Positions 55,226 through 64,000 of a stretch of 64,000 nucleotides of DNA are shown one piece after another. Under the pieces are notes generated by a model that was not told where the DNA came from, made no database searches, and saw nothing but the letters and a program-made list of their open reading frames with translations. The translations under genes and the position numbers were made by a program. The stretch is from Acidovorax soli (GTDB taxonomy: Bacteria; Pseudomonadota; Gammaproteobacteria; Burkholderiales; Burkholderiaceae_C). The stretch is from the NCBI RefSeq assembly GCF_900107605.1, contig NZ_FNQJ01000007.1, positions 62,001-126,000 on the forward strand, read 5' to 3'. Each line of letters opens with the position of its first letter. Positions within the stretch are counted from its first letter, which is position 1.

Positions 55226-56307
55226 GCCTGTCTGTGGCACGGCGCGGGCGCTGGCTGGGGTGGGCGCTGGTGGCGGCCAGCATGCTGCTGGTGCCGCTGG
55301 GCACGGGCGTGGGCAGCGTGGGGCTGGAGAACCTCTGGCCCGCGCTGTGGGGCGACGGCTCCGACTCCGCCTCCCGCGCTGCCCGTGATATGGCCTGGCA
55401 GATCGTGTGGGACATCCGCCTGCCGCGCACGCTGGGCGCCTGGTGCGCCGGGGCCTTGCTGGGCCTGGCGGGCGCCGTGGCGCAGGGGCTGTTTCGCAAT
55501 CCGCTGGCCGACCCCTACCTGCTGGGCAGTGCCTCGGGTGCCTCGCTGGGCGTGGCCACGGCGCTGGCGCTCATGGGTGGCGGGGCGGGCATGGTGGGCA
55601 GCGCCAAGGGCGCGGCGGTGACCCTGGTGTTTTCCGGCCATTGGCTGGTGCGCCTGGGCCTGACGGGTGCCGCGTTCGCCGGTGCCGTGCTGGCGGTGCT
55701 GCTCACGCTGGCGCTGGCGCGCGGGGTGCAGCACACGCTGCGCCTGCTGCTGGCGGGCGTGATCGTGGGCGTGGTGCTGGGGGCGTTCACCTCGCTCATC
55801 CTGCTGCTGTCGCCCGATTCGCTGCAGGCCATGCAGGCATTTCTGCTGGGCTCCACCGGCTTCGTGGGCTGGACCTCATGCCTGCTGATGGCGGGGGTGT
55901 GGGGGCTGTGCCTCGTGGCGGCCTGGGCGCTGTCGCGCGTGCTCGATGGACTGGCGCTGGGCGAATCCACGGCGCACAGCCTGGGCCTGCCGCTGGCGCC
56001 GCTGCGCGCCGCTTTGGTGGCGGTGCTGGCGCTGGCCACCGGCACGGCCGTGGCGCAGACGGGCCTGATCGCCTTTGTGGGCCTGGCCGCGCCGCACCTG
56101 GTGCGCGCGGTGGCCAAGGTGCCGCACGGCCGCCTCATGGGGCTGGCCAGCCTGATGGGGGCGGTGCTGCTGGCGGCGGCCGACCTGCTCGCGCGCGGGC
56201 TCATCGCCCCGCAGGAGCTGCCGGTGGGTGTGCTCACCGCCGTGCTCGGTGGCGGCTACCTGCTGTGGCTCATGCACCGGCGCACGGGGCCAGGGGGGCT
56301 GCTGTAA
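55222..56307 (+). CDS. btuC: Cobalamin ABC transporter permease BtuC
   Basis: Inner-membrane FecCD-family permease, 361 residues and about ten helices. Typical segments: RLPRTLGAWCAGALLGLAGA, QGLFRNPLADPYLLGSASGA, GFVGLAAPHLVR-type motif (IAFVGLAAPHLVRAV) and the C-terminal QELPVGVLTAVLGGGYLLWL. The ATG at 55222 begins MSLSVARRGRW; the longer open frame upstream lies inside btuF. The stop is directly followed by the btuD ATG. Confidence 0.93.
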   Translation: MSLSVARRGRWLGWALVAASMLLVPLGTGVGSVGLENLWPALWGDGSDSASRAARDMAWQIVWDIRLPRTLGAWCAGALLGLAGAVAQGLFRNPLADPYLLGSASGASLGVATALALMGGGAGMVGSAKGAAVTLVFSGHWLVRLGLTGAAFAGAVLAVLLTLALARGVQHTLRLLLAGVIVGVVLGAFTSLILLLSPDSLQAMQAFLLGSTGFVGWTSCLLMAGVWGLCLVAAWALSRVLDGLALGESTAHSLGLPLAPLRAALVAVLALATGTAVAQTGLIAFVGLAAPHLVRAVAKVPHGRLMGLASLMGAVLLAAADLLARGLIAPQELPVGVLTAVLGGGYLLWLMHRRTGPGGLL

Positions 56308-57126
56308 ATGGCAAACGCTCCTGAAAAAATAGCTATTGGCGCGGATGGAATCAGTGCCAGCATTGGAAAATCCCCCATATTGCATGGCGTGACGCTGCAG
56401 CTGCCGGCGGGCCGCTGGACCAGCATCGTGGGCCCCAACGGCGCTGGCAAGTCCACACTGTTGCGCGCGCTGGCGGGTCTCATGCCCTGCAGCGGCAGCG
56501 TGCATCTGCTGGGCCGCCCCCTGGCGCAATGGCACCGCGGTGAGCGTGCACGGGCGTTGTCGTGGCTGGGCCAGAACGAGGTGGCCGCCGATGATCTCAT
56601 GGTGTACGACGTGGCCATGCTGGGCCGCCTGCCGCACCAGCCCTGGTTGTCACCGCCCAGCGGTACCGACCACGCCGCGGTGGAGCAGGCCCTGCGCGCC
56701 ACCCAGGCGTGGGACTGGCGCCACCGCGCGCTGGGCCAGCTCTCGGGCGGCGAGCGCCAGCGCGTGCTGCTGGCCCGGCTGCTGGCGGTGCAGGCCCAGG
56801 TGCTGCTCATGGACGAACCCCTGGCCAACCTCGATCCGCCGCACCAGGCCGACTGGCTCTTGCTGGTGCGCGCCCTGGTGGCGCAGGGCACCACCGTGGT
56901 CAGCGTGCTGCACGAGGTGTCGCTGGCGCTGCAGGCCGATGACATGGTGGTGATGGCCGCGGGCCGGGTGCTGCACCACGGCGCCTGCGACGCCGCCGCC
57001 ACCCAGGCCGCGCTGGAGCAGGTGTTTGACCACCGCATCCATGTGCGCCAGCTCGACGGCATGTGGATGGCGCTGCCATCCCTGCAGCGCAAGAACAACC
57101 AAGGAACCAAGGACGTGCCAGCATGA
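56308..57126 (+). CDS. btuD: Cobalamin ABC transporter ATP-binding protein BtuD
   Basis: ATPase of the BtuCDF importer, 272 residues: Walker A GPNGAGKST, signature LSGGERQRVLLARLL, Walker B VLLMDEPLANLD and H-loop SVLHEVSLAL. The ATG abuts the btuC stop. The codons for EKIAIGADGISAS near the N-terminus contain GAAAAAATAGCTATT, similar to the dispersed hairpin repeat, so this end may have been partly built from a repeat insertion. It overlaps the channel-like gene downstream by ATGA. Confidence 0.92.
   Translation: MANAPEKIAIGADGISASIGKSPILHGVTLQLPAGRWTSIVGPNGAGKSTLLRALAGLMPCSGSVHLLGRPLAQWHRGERARALSWLGQNEVAADDLMVYDVAMLGRLPHQPWLSPPSGTDHAAVEQALRATQAWDWRHRALGQLSGGERQRVLLARLLAVQAQVLLMDEPLANLDPPHQADWLLLVRALVAQGTTVVSVLHEVSLALQADDMVVMAAGRVLHHGACDAAATQAALEQVFDHRIHVRQLDGMWMALPSLQRKNNQGTKDVPA
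56322..56367. repeat. Degenerate hairpin-repeat copy inside the start of btuD
   Basis: Read on the minus strand, this stretch has GCTGGCACTGATTCC and ends AATAGCTATTTTTTC, matching the layout of the element at 3801-3850 (GCTGGCAG, then AGCTATTTTTTT), but with diverged middle sequence. It encodes residues about 6-20 of BtuD in frame. Confidence 0.4.
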
Positions 57127-57590
57127 ATATCGAATCGGGTTTTTCGCAGGTGGCGCAGGCGTTGCTGTGGCCGGTGCTGGTGCTGGTGGGGCTGGCGTTC
57201 GTTTACGCGCTGTGGTCGGGCGGCGCCACGCTGATGGAGGCCTGGCAGCGCTGGCGCCAGCCGCAATACCGCTCGCTGCGCGTGGCGCCCGGGCTGTCGA
57301 TGGAAGAACTGGAGCTGCAACTGGTGCGCCAGGTGGAGCCCGTGCGCCTGCTCAGTCGCCTGTCGCCCATGCTGGGGCTGATCGCCACGATGATCCCGCT
57401 CGGCCCTGCGCTGCAGAGCGTGGCGGCGGGCAACGGCCAGCAGGCGCTGGCGGTGTTCAGCGGCGCCTTTGCGGGCGTGGTGCTGGCGCTGGCGGCTGCG
57501 TCGGTGGGGCTGGTGGTGTACTCGGTGCGCCGCCGCTGGCTGCTGGCCGAGCTGCTGGTGGTGCGCAAGGAGCGGGGGGTGGCGCAATGA
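57123..57590 (+). CDS. MotA/TolQ/ExbB-like proton-channel protein of the CobN-like system
   Basis: A 155-residue membrane protein with three predicted helices (about 12-32, 82-103, 115-140). LSRLSPMLGLIATMIPLGPAL resembles the TM2 region of ExbB/TolQ (GLLGTV-type), and FSGAFAGVVLALAAASVGLV the TM3 region. Proteins of this family pair with ExbD/TolR to use the proton gradient. It overlaps btuD upstream and the DUF2149 gene downstream by ATGA, so all are translated together. The partner on the periplasmic side is probably the CobN-like protein rather than TonB; that is inference. Confidence 0.8.
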   Translation: MNIESGFSQVAQALLWPVLVLVGLAFVYALWSGGATLMEAWQRWRQPQYRSLRVAPGLSMEELELQLVRQVEPVRLLSRLSPMLGLIATMIPLGPALQSVAAGNGQQALAVFSGAFAGVVLALAAASVGLVVYSVRRRWLLAELLVVRKERGVAQ

Positions 57591-57937
57591 CCCTGAAGCA
57601 CCTGAGCGTTCTGGCCGAGGACGACGACGACCCGATGCTGTCCGCCGTGAACCTGGTGGACGTGTTCCTGGTACTCGTCGTGGCGCTGCTCACGGCCGTG
57701 GCCGTTCAGTCGCAGACCAGTGCCCAAGAGCGCGTCACCATCATCCGCAACCCCGGCCAGCCCGACATGGAAGTCGTGGTGCGCGAGCAGGGCAAGGAAG
57801 TGCGCTTCAAGGGCGCGGGCAGCGCAGCGCAAGGGCAGGGCGTGCGCGCGGGCGTGGCCTACCAGCTCGAAGACGGCAACATCGTCTACATCCCCGAAAC
57901 CGGCGTGGCACCCGCAGCCGATGCCGCCAGGCCATGA
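57587..57937 (+). CDS. DUF2149 protein, ExbD/TolR-like
   Basis: A 116-residue protein with a short acidic cytoplasmic head (EDDDDPML), one helix (VNLVDVFLVLVVALLTAVAV) and a periplasmic domain, the topology of ExbD/TolR. Asp25 in LVDVFLVL lies where ExbD and TolR have their proton-carrying Asp. Its start overlaps the ExbB-like stop, and its stop overlaps the CobN-like start (ATGATGA region). DUF2149 proteins are known next to CobN-like genes in other phyla; here they sit in a B12 operon. Confidence 0.8.
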   Translation: MTLKHLSVLAEDDDDPMLSAVNLVDVFLVLVVALLTAVAVQSQTSAQERVTIIRNPGQPDMEVVVREQGKEVRFKGAGSAAQGQGVRAGVAYQLEDGNIVYIPETGVAPAADAARP

Positions 57938-60900
57938 TGAAACTGGTGCTGCGCGCGGCACTGTGGTGCCTGCTGCTGGCTGTGCCCCTGGTGCAGGCCG
58001 CGCCGTCTGCACCGGTGCTGCTGTGGCTGACCTCCGACATCACCACGGCCACGCGCACGGCCATGGTGCAGCGCCTGGCCACTGAGGCAGGCCTGGGCTT
58101 TGCGCACATCGACTACCCGCTCGCAGGCCCGGCGGTGCTGGATGCCGCCCAGTCCCAGCAGTTGGAGCGCGCGCTGGCGGGCGCTGCGCTGGTGTGGGTG
58201 GATGTTCCACACGCCAGCGTGGAAGCGCGCCTGCGCCGCATGGTGGGCCCCGCACTGGACGCCCCTGACGCGCGCACGCCCGGCCGCGTAGTCTGGGTGC
58301 CTGCGGGCACCCCGGCGGCCGACTTGGCGGGGCTGGATGCGCCTGCCCGCATGGTGGCCTACCTGCAGGCCGGCGGCCCGCGCAACCTGCAGCACGCCAT
58401 GGCCCTCGCGCGTGCCGTGGTGGCGGGCGCGGCCCTGCCGGCCTTGCCTGCGCCCGAGATCCTGCCCGCCCGCGGCATCTACCATCCCGACGCCCCCGGT
58501 TTGCTGCCCCACGCCGCAGCGCTGGAGCAGTGGCGCGCAGGGCAGGGTGGCTTGCGCGGCCTGCCCGCCGTGGCCGTGCTGGTGCATCGCCACCATTTCG
58601 TGGACGGCAGCACCGAATGGCTGGATGCCTGGCTGCGTACCTTCCGCCAGCAGGGCCTGTTCGCCTATGCGGCGTTTGGCCAGCAGCTCACGGCGCAGAC
58701 CCTGACCGACGTGCTGGAGCTGCCCGCCGCCAGTGGCGCCGGCGGCACCGGCCCGGGCCGCCTGCATGCTTCCGCCCTGGTGCTGCACCAGCTCGTGCCC
58801 CAGGCCGCCGCGCTGCAGCCGCTGCTGGCGCGCTGGGGCGTGCCGCTGCTGGCCACCCAGCCCTACCGCGCGGGCGATGCGGCGGCGTGGGAGGCCAGCA
58901 ACACGGGCCTGTCGCTGTCCGACGTGCCGTTCTACCTGGCGCAGCCCGAGGCAGCCGGTGCCATCGATCCGGTCCTGGTCGCCGCCCACGGCGCCGAGGG
59001 CAGGGACTTTCATCTCATCGAGCGCCAGGCCCAGGCCGTGGCGGCCAAGGCACGGCGTCTGATCGCGCTGCAGACGAAACCCGCCGCCGACAAGCGCCTG
59101 GTGGCCATGGTCTACAACTACCCCCCGGGCGGCACCAACTTCGGCGCTTCGTTTCTCAACGTGCCGCGCAGCCTGGAGCAGGTGTCTGCCGGTTTGGCAG
59201 CGGCGGGCTACCGCACGCAGCGCATACCCGAGCAGGGCTGGATCGACGGCCTCAAGCCGCTGCTGGCCGCCTACTACCCTGGCGCCGACCCGCGCGCGCT
59301 GCTGCAAAGCGGCCAGGCTGCCGCGCTGCCGCTGGCGCGCTACGCGCAGCACCTGGCCACGCTGCCCCAGGCCGTGCGCGAGCGCATGAACGCGCACTGG
59401 GGCCCGCCCGAGAAAAGCCGCTATGTGGTGGACTGGCAGGGCGAGAAGGTGTTCGCCATTCCGCGCCTGCAGATGGGCCGGCTGACCGTGCTGCCCCAGC
59501 CCCCGCGCGAAGAAACACTGCGCCTGGGCCAGAACCCCTTCATGCACAAATCCAAGGCGCCGCTCTCGCACCACTACCTGGCGGTGTACCTGTGGGCGCA
59601 GCGGGAGGCCGATGCACTCATCCACTTCGGCACCCACGGCACGCAGGAGTGGGCCGGCGGCAAGGCGCGTGCGCTGGATGTGCATGACGACGCCTTGCTA
59701 CCGCTGGGCGATCTGCCCGTGGTCTACCCCTACATCGTGGACAACCTGGGCGAGGCGCTCACGGCCAAGCGCCGGGGCCGCGCCGTGCTGGTGAGCCACC
59801 GCACGCCCGTGTTCGCGCCTGCGGGCTTCGAGGCGCGCATGGCCCACATGCACGAGGTGATGCACGAATGGGAGACCGTGGACGAAGGCCCCACGCGCCG
59901 TGCGCTCGAAAAGCAATTGGTCGCGCAGTTCGTGGAGCACCAGCTGCACCGCGATCTGGGCTGGAGCGCAGAGCGCATCGCGGCCGACTTCAGCGGCTTC
60001 CTCGAAATCCTGCACCCCTACCTGGACCAATTGGCACAAAGCTCGCAACCCAAGGGCCTGGCCGTGTTTGGCCGCGTGCCCGCGCCCGAGCAGCGGCGCG
60101 AGACCATCCTGCAGGCGCTGCGCAAGCCGCTGATTGAGGCGCTGGGCGAGGACATCGACGAGGCCTTCCTCATCCAGCACGACGCGGTGCTGGCCGCGCG
60201 CCCCGCGCGCTGGCTGGAAGTGGCATTGAAGGATGCGCAGGCTGCGAGCGTGCTGGACCTGCGCCCCGCGCTGCCAGCGCAAGCGGCATCCGACGTGGTG
60301 CGCGCCGAAGACCATGTGCCCAACCGCGCCGCGCGCAAGCCCATAGCCACGCCTGCGCTGCTGCAACTGGCCCAGCGCGCGCAGGCGCTGGAGCGCCTGC
60401 TGGCCACCGAGGGCGAGATGCCTGGCCTGCTGGCCGGGCTGGAGGGCCGCTTCCTGCCTGCCGCCTACGGTGGCGACCCGATCCGCAACCCCGACAGCCT
60501 GCCCACGGGCCGCAACCTCACGGGGCTGGACCCCAGCCGCCTGCCCACGCGCCAGGCCTATGCCGTGGCGCAGACGCTGTTCAACGACTGGTTCAAGGAT
60601 TACCAGGCGCGCCATGGCGGCCAGGCGCCGCAGCGCATGGCGCTGTCGCTGTGGGCCGGCGAAACCCTGCGCCACCAGGGCATCATGGAGGCCCAGGCCC
60701 TGGTGGCCCTGGGCATGCGCCCGGTGTGGGACGACTCGGGCCGGCCGGTGCGCGTGGAGACCATCGCGGCCGATGAGCTCCAGCGCCCGCGCATCGATGT
60801 GCTCATGAGCATCACCGGCTCGTACCGCGACCAGTTCCCTGCGCTCATGGCGCTGCTCGACCGCGCGGTGACCCAGGCCGTCACGGCCGAGCCCGGCAAT

Positions 60901-62067
60901 GTGATTGCGCGCAACACCGAGCAGATTGGCCAGGAACTGCGCAGGCAAGGCGTGCCCCGCGCCCAGGCCGATCAGCTGGCGCGCGTGCGCGCGTTCGGCA
61001 ACGCGGTGGGCGACTACGGCACGGGCCTGTCGGACGCGGTGCAGAGCGATGGCCTGCAGACCAACGATGCGCGCCTGGGCCAGATGTTTTTGGAGCGCAT
61101 GAGCCAGCCCTACCTGGACGGCGAGCCGGTGACGGGCGTGGCGGGTGGCACGGCGGCCAAGGCCCTGGGCGCGCACCTGCGCCGCACCGACGCCGCCATC
61201 CTCTCGCGCAGCTCGCACCTGTATGCCATGGTCAGCTCGGACGATCCGTTCCAGTACCTCGGCGGCCTGTCGGCCGCCGCCCGCGTGGCGGGCCGCACCC
61301 AGGGGCTGGAGCTGCATGTGGCCCAGCTGCAGGACGCGGGCGAGCCCACCACCGAGACCGCGCAGCGCGCCATTGCGCTGGAGATGCAGTCGCGCTACCT
61401 GCACCCCGGCTGGCTCAAGGCGCAAAAGGCCGAGGGCTATGCGGGCACGCTGCAGGTGCTCAAGGCCGTGCAGTTCGCCTGGGGCTGGCAGGCCGTGGCG
61501 CCCGACACGGTGCGCAGCGACCATTGGCAGAGCTTCTACGACGTGCTGGTGCGCGACAAGCACCGGCTGGGCCTGCCCGAGTGGCTCAAGGAGCACCCGC
61601 AGGCCTATGCCCAATCGCTGGAACGCCTGGTGCAGGCGCAGCGCCAGGGTTACTGGCAGGCCGATGCCGACACGCAAAAGCAGCTCGCGCAGAGGTACCA
61701 GGAACTGACGCGCGCCGCCCCGCTGGCGGCCGAGCTGCCCAGTGTGCGCCGCTGGGTGGAGCAGGCCGCGCAGGGTCCAGCCCGCGCGCCCACGGGCATG
61801 GCTGTGGCCACCCCGCCGTCTGCCGATCTGCCTGCGCCACCGCACCAGGCCGAGACTCCCCCGGCCACACCCGCAGCGCCTGCCATGGGCGTGCTGCTGG
61901 AGCGCCGGCCCGAGCGCGAAGCCGCCGTGACCCCGACCGCGCCGGTGGAGCGCATGGCCGGCATCGTGGCGCTGCTGGTCATGGCCCTCGTGGTGCTCGC
62001 TGGCGCTGTCTGGCAGGCCCGGCGCCCGTTTTCCCTGTCACCACAGCCGCAATTGGCCGGTCTGTGA
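57934..62067 (+). CDS. Exported, membrane-anchored CobN-like chelatase
   Basis: A 1377-residue protein of the CobN/BchH chelatase family: [39 protein letters not shown] and the C-terminal [20 protein letters not shown] are clear family stretches. Unlike cytoplasmic CobN it begins with a signal peptide ([20 protein letters not shown], cleavage near residue 24), and after a Pro/Ala-rich linker ends in one helix (about 1342-1363, [20 protein letters not shown]) and a short basic tail, so the bulk should be periplasmic. No CobS/CobT is encoded here. It resembles HmuS of Bacteroidota haem-uptake loci. The reaction (metal insertion or removal, on which tetrapyrrole) is unknown. Confidence 0.88.
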   Translation: MMKLVLRAALWCLLLAVPLVQAAPSAPVLLWLTSDITTATRTAMVQRLATEAGLGFAHIDYPLAGPAVLDAAQSQQLERALAGAALVWVDVPHASVEARLRRMVGPALDAPDARTPGRVVWVPAGTPAADLAGLDAPARMVAYLQAGGPRNLQHAMALARAVVAGAALPALPAPEILPARGIYHPDAPGLLPHAAALEQWRAGQGGLRGLPAVAVLVHRHHFVDGSTEWLDAWLRTFRQQGLFAYAAFGQQLTAQTLTDVLELPAASGAGGTGPGRLHASALVLHQLVPQAAALQPLLARWGVPLLATQPYRAGDAAAWEASNTGLSLSDVPFYLAQPEAAGAIDPVLVAAHGAEGRDFHLIERQAQAVAAKARRLIALQTKPAADKRLVAMVYNYPPGGTNFGASFLNVPRSLEQVSAGLAAAGYRTQRIPEQGWIDGLKPLLAAYYPGADPRALLQSGQAAALPLARYAQHLATLPQAVRERMNAHWGPPEKSRYVVDWQGEKVFAIPRLQMGRLTVLPQPPREETLRLGQNPFMHKSKAPLSHHYLAVYLWAQREADALIHFGTHGTQEWAGGKARALDVHDDALLPLGDLPVVYPYIVDNLGEALTAKRRGRAVLVSHRTPVFAPAGFEARMAHMHEVMHEWETVDEGPTRRALEKQLVAQFVEHQLHRDLGWSAERIAADFSGFLEILHPYLDQLAQSSQPKGLAVFGRVPAPEQRRETILQALRKPLIEALGEDIDEAFLIQHDAVLAARPARWLEVALKDAQAASVLDLRPALPAQAASDVVRAEDHVPNRAARKPIATPALLQLAQRAQALERLLATEGEMPGLLAGLEGRFLPAAYGGDPIRNPDSLPTGRNLTGLDPSRLPTRQAYAVAQTLFNDWFKDYQARHGGQAPQRMALSLWAGETLRHQGIMEAQALVALGMRPVWDDSGRPVRVETIAADELQRPRIDVLMSITGSYRDQFPALMALLDRAVTQAVTAEPGNVIARNTEQIGQELRRQGVPRAQADQLARVRAFGNAVGDYGTGLSDAVQSDGLQTNDARLGQMFLERMSQPYLDGEPVTGVAGGTAAKALGAHLRRTDAAILSRSSHLYAMVSSDDPFQYLGGLSAAARVAGRTQGLELHVAQLQDAGEPTTETAQRAIALEMQSRYLHPGWLKAQKAEGYAGTLQVLKAVQFAWGWQAVAPDTVRSDHWQSFYDVLVRDKHRLGLPEWLKEHPQAYAQSLERLVQAQRQGYWQADADTQKQLAQRYQELTRAAPLAAELPSVRRWVEQAAQGPARAPTGMAVATPPSADLPAPPHQAETPPATPAAPAMGVLLERRPEREAAVTPTAPVERMAGIVALLVMALVVLAGAVWQARRPFSLSPQPQLAGL

Positions 62068-62096
62068 CACCCAACCTGTCTGAAAGAATGCCCACC

Positions 62097-62666
62097 ATGC
62101 AGATCGAAACCCCACCCACCGAGAAACGCTACGAAAAGGCCGAGGGCGAGCGCCGGGGCCTGGTCATCGTCAACACCGGCGACGGCAAGGGCAAGAGCAC
62201 GGCGGCCTTTGGACTGGCGCTGCGTGCGCATGGCCGCGGCAAGGCCGTGAAGATCTACCAGTTCATGAAGGTGCCTACGGCCCGGTTTGGCGAGCACCGC
62301 ATGTTCGAGCAGATCGGCATTCCCATCGAAGGGCTGGGCGACGGCTTCAGCTGGAAGAGCCAGGATCTGGAGCACTCCGCGCAGCTGGCGCGCGACGGCT
62401 GGGAGAAGGCGCGTGCCGCCATCCTCTCGGGCGAGTATTTCATGGTGGTGCTCGACGAAATCACCTACCCGCTGATCTATGGCTGGCTGCCGCTCGACGG
62501 CGTGCTGCAGACCCTGCGCGAGCGGCCCCGCGACGTGCATGTGGTGCTGACCGGCCGCCGCTGCCCCGAAGAGATCATTGAACTGGCCGATACCGTGACC
62601 GAGATGAAGATGGTCAAGCACGCGTTCAAGGCCGGTGTACCCGCGCAGCGCGGGATCGAGGACTGA
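62097..62666 (+). CDS. cobO: Cob(I)yrinic acid a,c-diamide adenosyltransferase
   Basis: ATP:corrinoid adenosyltransferase of the CobA/CobO/BtuR family, about 189 residues; it attaches the adenosyl group to Co(I) corrinoids. The P-loop GDGKGKST (residues 28-35), the [14 protein letters not shown] Walker B and [12 protein letters not shown] are diagnostic. The ATG at 62097 has better ribosome-site spacing than one at 62088. It is 29 bases after the CobN-like gene and overlaps bluB. Confidence 0.93.
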   Translation: MQIETPPTEKRYEKAEGERRGLVIVNTGDGKGKSTAAFGLALRAHGRGKAVKIYQFMKVPTARFGEHRMFEQIGIPIEGLGDGFSWKSQDLEHSAQLARDGWEKARAAILSGEYFMVVLDEITYPLIYGWLPLDGVLQTLRERPRDVHVVLTGRRCPEEIIELADTVTEMKMVKHAFKAGVPAQRGIED

Positions 62667-63388
62667 TGGCGATGGCTGAGCAGGGCGCGGACAGCGCGGA
62701 TAGCGTGAACCCATCACCCCAGGCCTTTGCGCCCGGCGACGCCCGGGCCGTGTACCGGGCGATCTTCGAGCGGCGCGACATGCGCCACTTCGCCGGTGGC
62801 CAGGTGCCGGACGACACGCTGCGCCGCCTGCTGGAGGCCGCGCACCATGCGCCCAGCGTGGGTTTCATGCAGCCCTGGCGCTTTGTGCGCGTGACCGACC
62901 GCGCCCTGCGCGAGCAGCTGCACGGGCTGGTCGAGGAGGAACGCGTGCTCACGGCCCGTGCCCTGGGCGAGCGCGAAGACGAATTCATGCGCCTGAAGGT
63001 GCAAGGCCTGCTGGAGGCCGCCGAGGTGCTGGCGGTGTCCCTGGCCGATGGCCGCGAGAAGCACATCTTCGGCCGCCGCACCCTGCCGCAGATGGACCTG
63101 GCCTCGGCCGCCTGCGCCATCCAGAACCTGTGGCTGGCGGCGCGTGCCGAGGGCCTGGGCATGGGCTGGGTGTCGCTGTTCGACCCCGCTGCCGTGGCCG
63201 GCCTGCTGCAACTGCCCGAGGGCGCCGAACCGATCGCCTTGCTGTGCCTGGGGCCGGTGCATGCGTTCTACGCCGAGCCCATGCTGGCCCAGACCCGCTG
63301 GGCGCAGCGCCAGCCGCTGCAGGCGCTGGTGTTCGACAATGCCTGGGGCCAGGCGAGCAGCCTGTTTGCAGAAGGGCCGGTGCCATGA
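62666..63388 (+). CDS. bluB: 5,6-dimethylbenzimidazole synthase BluB
   Basis: Flavin-destroying enzyme that makes the lower ligand of vitamin B12 from FMNH2 and oxygen, 240 residues of the nitroreductase fold. FERRDMRHFAGGQVPDDTLR, APSVGFMQPWRFV and AEGLGMGWVSLFDP are BluB signatures. Its presence predicts that the organism makes true cobalamin with DMB and needs oxygen for it. It shares a base with the cobO stop (TGATG) and overlaps cobD. Confidence 0.93.
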   Translation: MAMAEQGADSADSVNPSPQAFAPGDARAVYRAIFERRDMRHFAGGQVPDDTLRRLLEAAHHAPSVGFMQPWRFVRVTDRALREQLHGLVEEERVLTARALGEREDEFMRLKVQGLLEAAEVLAVSLADGREKHIFGRRTLPQMDLASAACAIQNLWLAARAEGLGMGWVSLFDPAAVAGLLQLPEGAEPIALLCLGPVHAFYAEPMLAQTRWAQRQPLQALVFDNAWGQASSLFAEGPVP

Positions 63389-64000
63389 ATCTGGAGGCTG
63401 TGGGGTTGCCTGTATCGTTGGAGGCCGCGTTGTCCGGGGCGTTGGCGTTGTTGCTGGCGGTTTGGCTGGACCGGCTGGTGGGTGAGCCGCCCGAGCGCGC
63501 GCACCCGGTGGTGTGGATGGGGCAGGCACTGCGCTGGTGGGGCGAGCGGCTGGCGCCGTTGTCGCCCAAGGCGCAAGACTGGACGTGTTTTTGGGCTGCA
63601 GCGCTTGTCTGGTGTGCGCTGGCTGCTGTGGTTTTTGTGATTTTCTGGGGTGCCCAATGGGCCGCGCTGCAACTGCACTGGCTGCTGGCGGCGGCCTTGC
63701 TGGCGCTGCTGCTCAAGCCGCTGTTTGCCTGGCGCATGCTGTGCGACGAAGTGCTGGCCGTGGAAGCAGCCCTGGCCCGCTCGCTGCCCGAGGGGCGCGA
63801 ACGCCTGGCGCGTCTGGTGAGCCGCGATGTGGCACAGCTCGATGCACTTCAGGTGCGCGAATCGGCCATCGAGTCGCTGGCCGAGAATCTCAACGACTCG
63901 GTGGTGGCGCCGCTGTTCTGGTTCGCGCTGCTGGGCCTTCCCGGTGCCGCGCTGTACCGCTTTGCCAACACGGCCGATGCCATGTGGGGCTACCCTGGCA
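63385..64000 (+). CDS. cobD: Adenosylcobinamide-phosphate synthase CobD/CbiB (C-terminus beyond window)
   Basis: Membrane enzyme that joins the aminopropanol arm to adenosylcobyric acid. The first 205 residues are visible: VWLDRLVGEPPERAHPVVWM, the family signature near residue 35, then helices, RLVSRDVAQLDALQVRESAIESLAENLNDS and FANTADAMWGYPG. It overlaps bluB as ATGA and is cut by the right edge. More cob genes probably follow. Confidence 0.93.
   Translation, partial: MNLEAVGLPVSLEAALSGALALLLAVWLDRLVGEPPERAHPVVWMGQALRWWGERLAPLSPKAQDWTCFWAAALVWCALAAVVFVIFWGAQWAALQLHWLLAAALLALLLKPLFAWRMLCDEVLAVEAALARSLPEGRERLARLVSRDVAQLDALQVRESAIESLAENLNDSVVAPLFWFALLGLPGAALYRFANTADAMWGYPG

Noticed and set aside
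57469-57933. Open upstream extension of the CobN-like gene
   Set aside because: It covers the ExbB-like and DUF2149 genes in another frame, has Arg/Pro-rich shadow composition, and the real start at 57934 gives a clear signal peptide.
59698-61845. Long open frame (715 codons) on the minus strand inside the CobN-like gene
   Set aside because: Typical antisense frame of a GC-rich gene: Ala/Gly/His/Arg-rich, no family motif, no ribosome site.
57934-62067. Standard aerobic cobaltochelatase CobN
   Set aside because: Signal peptide, C-terminal anchor, coupling to ExbB/ExbD-like genes and absence of cobS/cobT in the window all argue against the cytoplasmic CobNST enzyme.

Overview
The window is chromosomal DNA from a high-GC betaproteobacterium, most likely a member of the Comamonadaceae related to Acidovorax. 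This rests on gene content and style: a small Trp-rich protein, Bug-type binding proteins, a cbb3 oxidase cluster with FNR control, a 6S RNA gene beside zapA, and a short hairpin repeat I associate with this family. No alignment could be run. I see no tRNA, rRNA, CRISPR array, transposase or prophage.

Layout. 1-3.7 kb: a proVWX (proU-type) glycine betaine/proline importer on the minus strand, with proX cut by the left edge and a strong promoter far upstream of proV. 3.8-8.3 kb: a YqhA-family membrane protein, acetyl-CoA synthetase, a small membrane protein, a monohaem cytochrome c and a Trp-rich peptide. 8.3-16.4 kb: a minus-strand block of response regulator, sensor kinase and a three-part RND metal/cation efflux pump. 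16.4-20.2 kb: two unlike dihydroxy-acid dehydratases, divergently transcribed. 20.3-26.0 kb: an accessory island with a helix-turn-helix regulator diverging from a Type III restriction-modification pair (mod-res). Its mod gene carries an AT-rich central block where the target recognition domain should lie. 26.1-27.8 kb: lgt and a ParB-like protein. 28.1-33.8 kb: a malonate-use operon (GntR regulator, malonyl-CoA decarboxylase, Bug binding protein, enoyl-CoA hydratase-like protein, malonyl-CoA synthetase).

33.9-45.5 kb: a micro-oxic respiration block with a universal stress protein, ccoI-ccoS-ccoN-ccoO-ccoQ-ccoP-ccoG-fixH, an unrecognised membrane protein, fnr, hemN and a SafE-like membrane protein. 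Three near-consensus FNR boxes sit in front of uspA/ccoI, ccoN and fnr/hemN. 45.7-50.2 kb: a small DUF3391-like protein coupled to a PAS-GGDEF-EAL protein, a TauE/SafE permease, 6S RNA, zapA and a zapB-like gene.

50.2-64 kb: a long B12 operon behind a cobalamin riboswitch: btuB, cbiA/cobB, cobU, btuF, btuC, btuD, an ExbB/TolQ-like channel protein, a DUF2149 protein, a giant CobN-like protein, cobO, bluB and cobD (cut by the right edge). The CobN-like protein has a signal peptide and a C-terminal membrane anchor. It is translationally coupled to the two channel-like genes. This predicts an exported chelatase or dechelatase powered by the proton gradient, not the cytoplasmic CobNST cobaltochelatase, and I consider it the most interesting system here.
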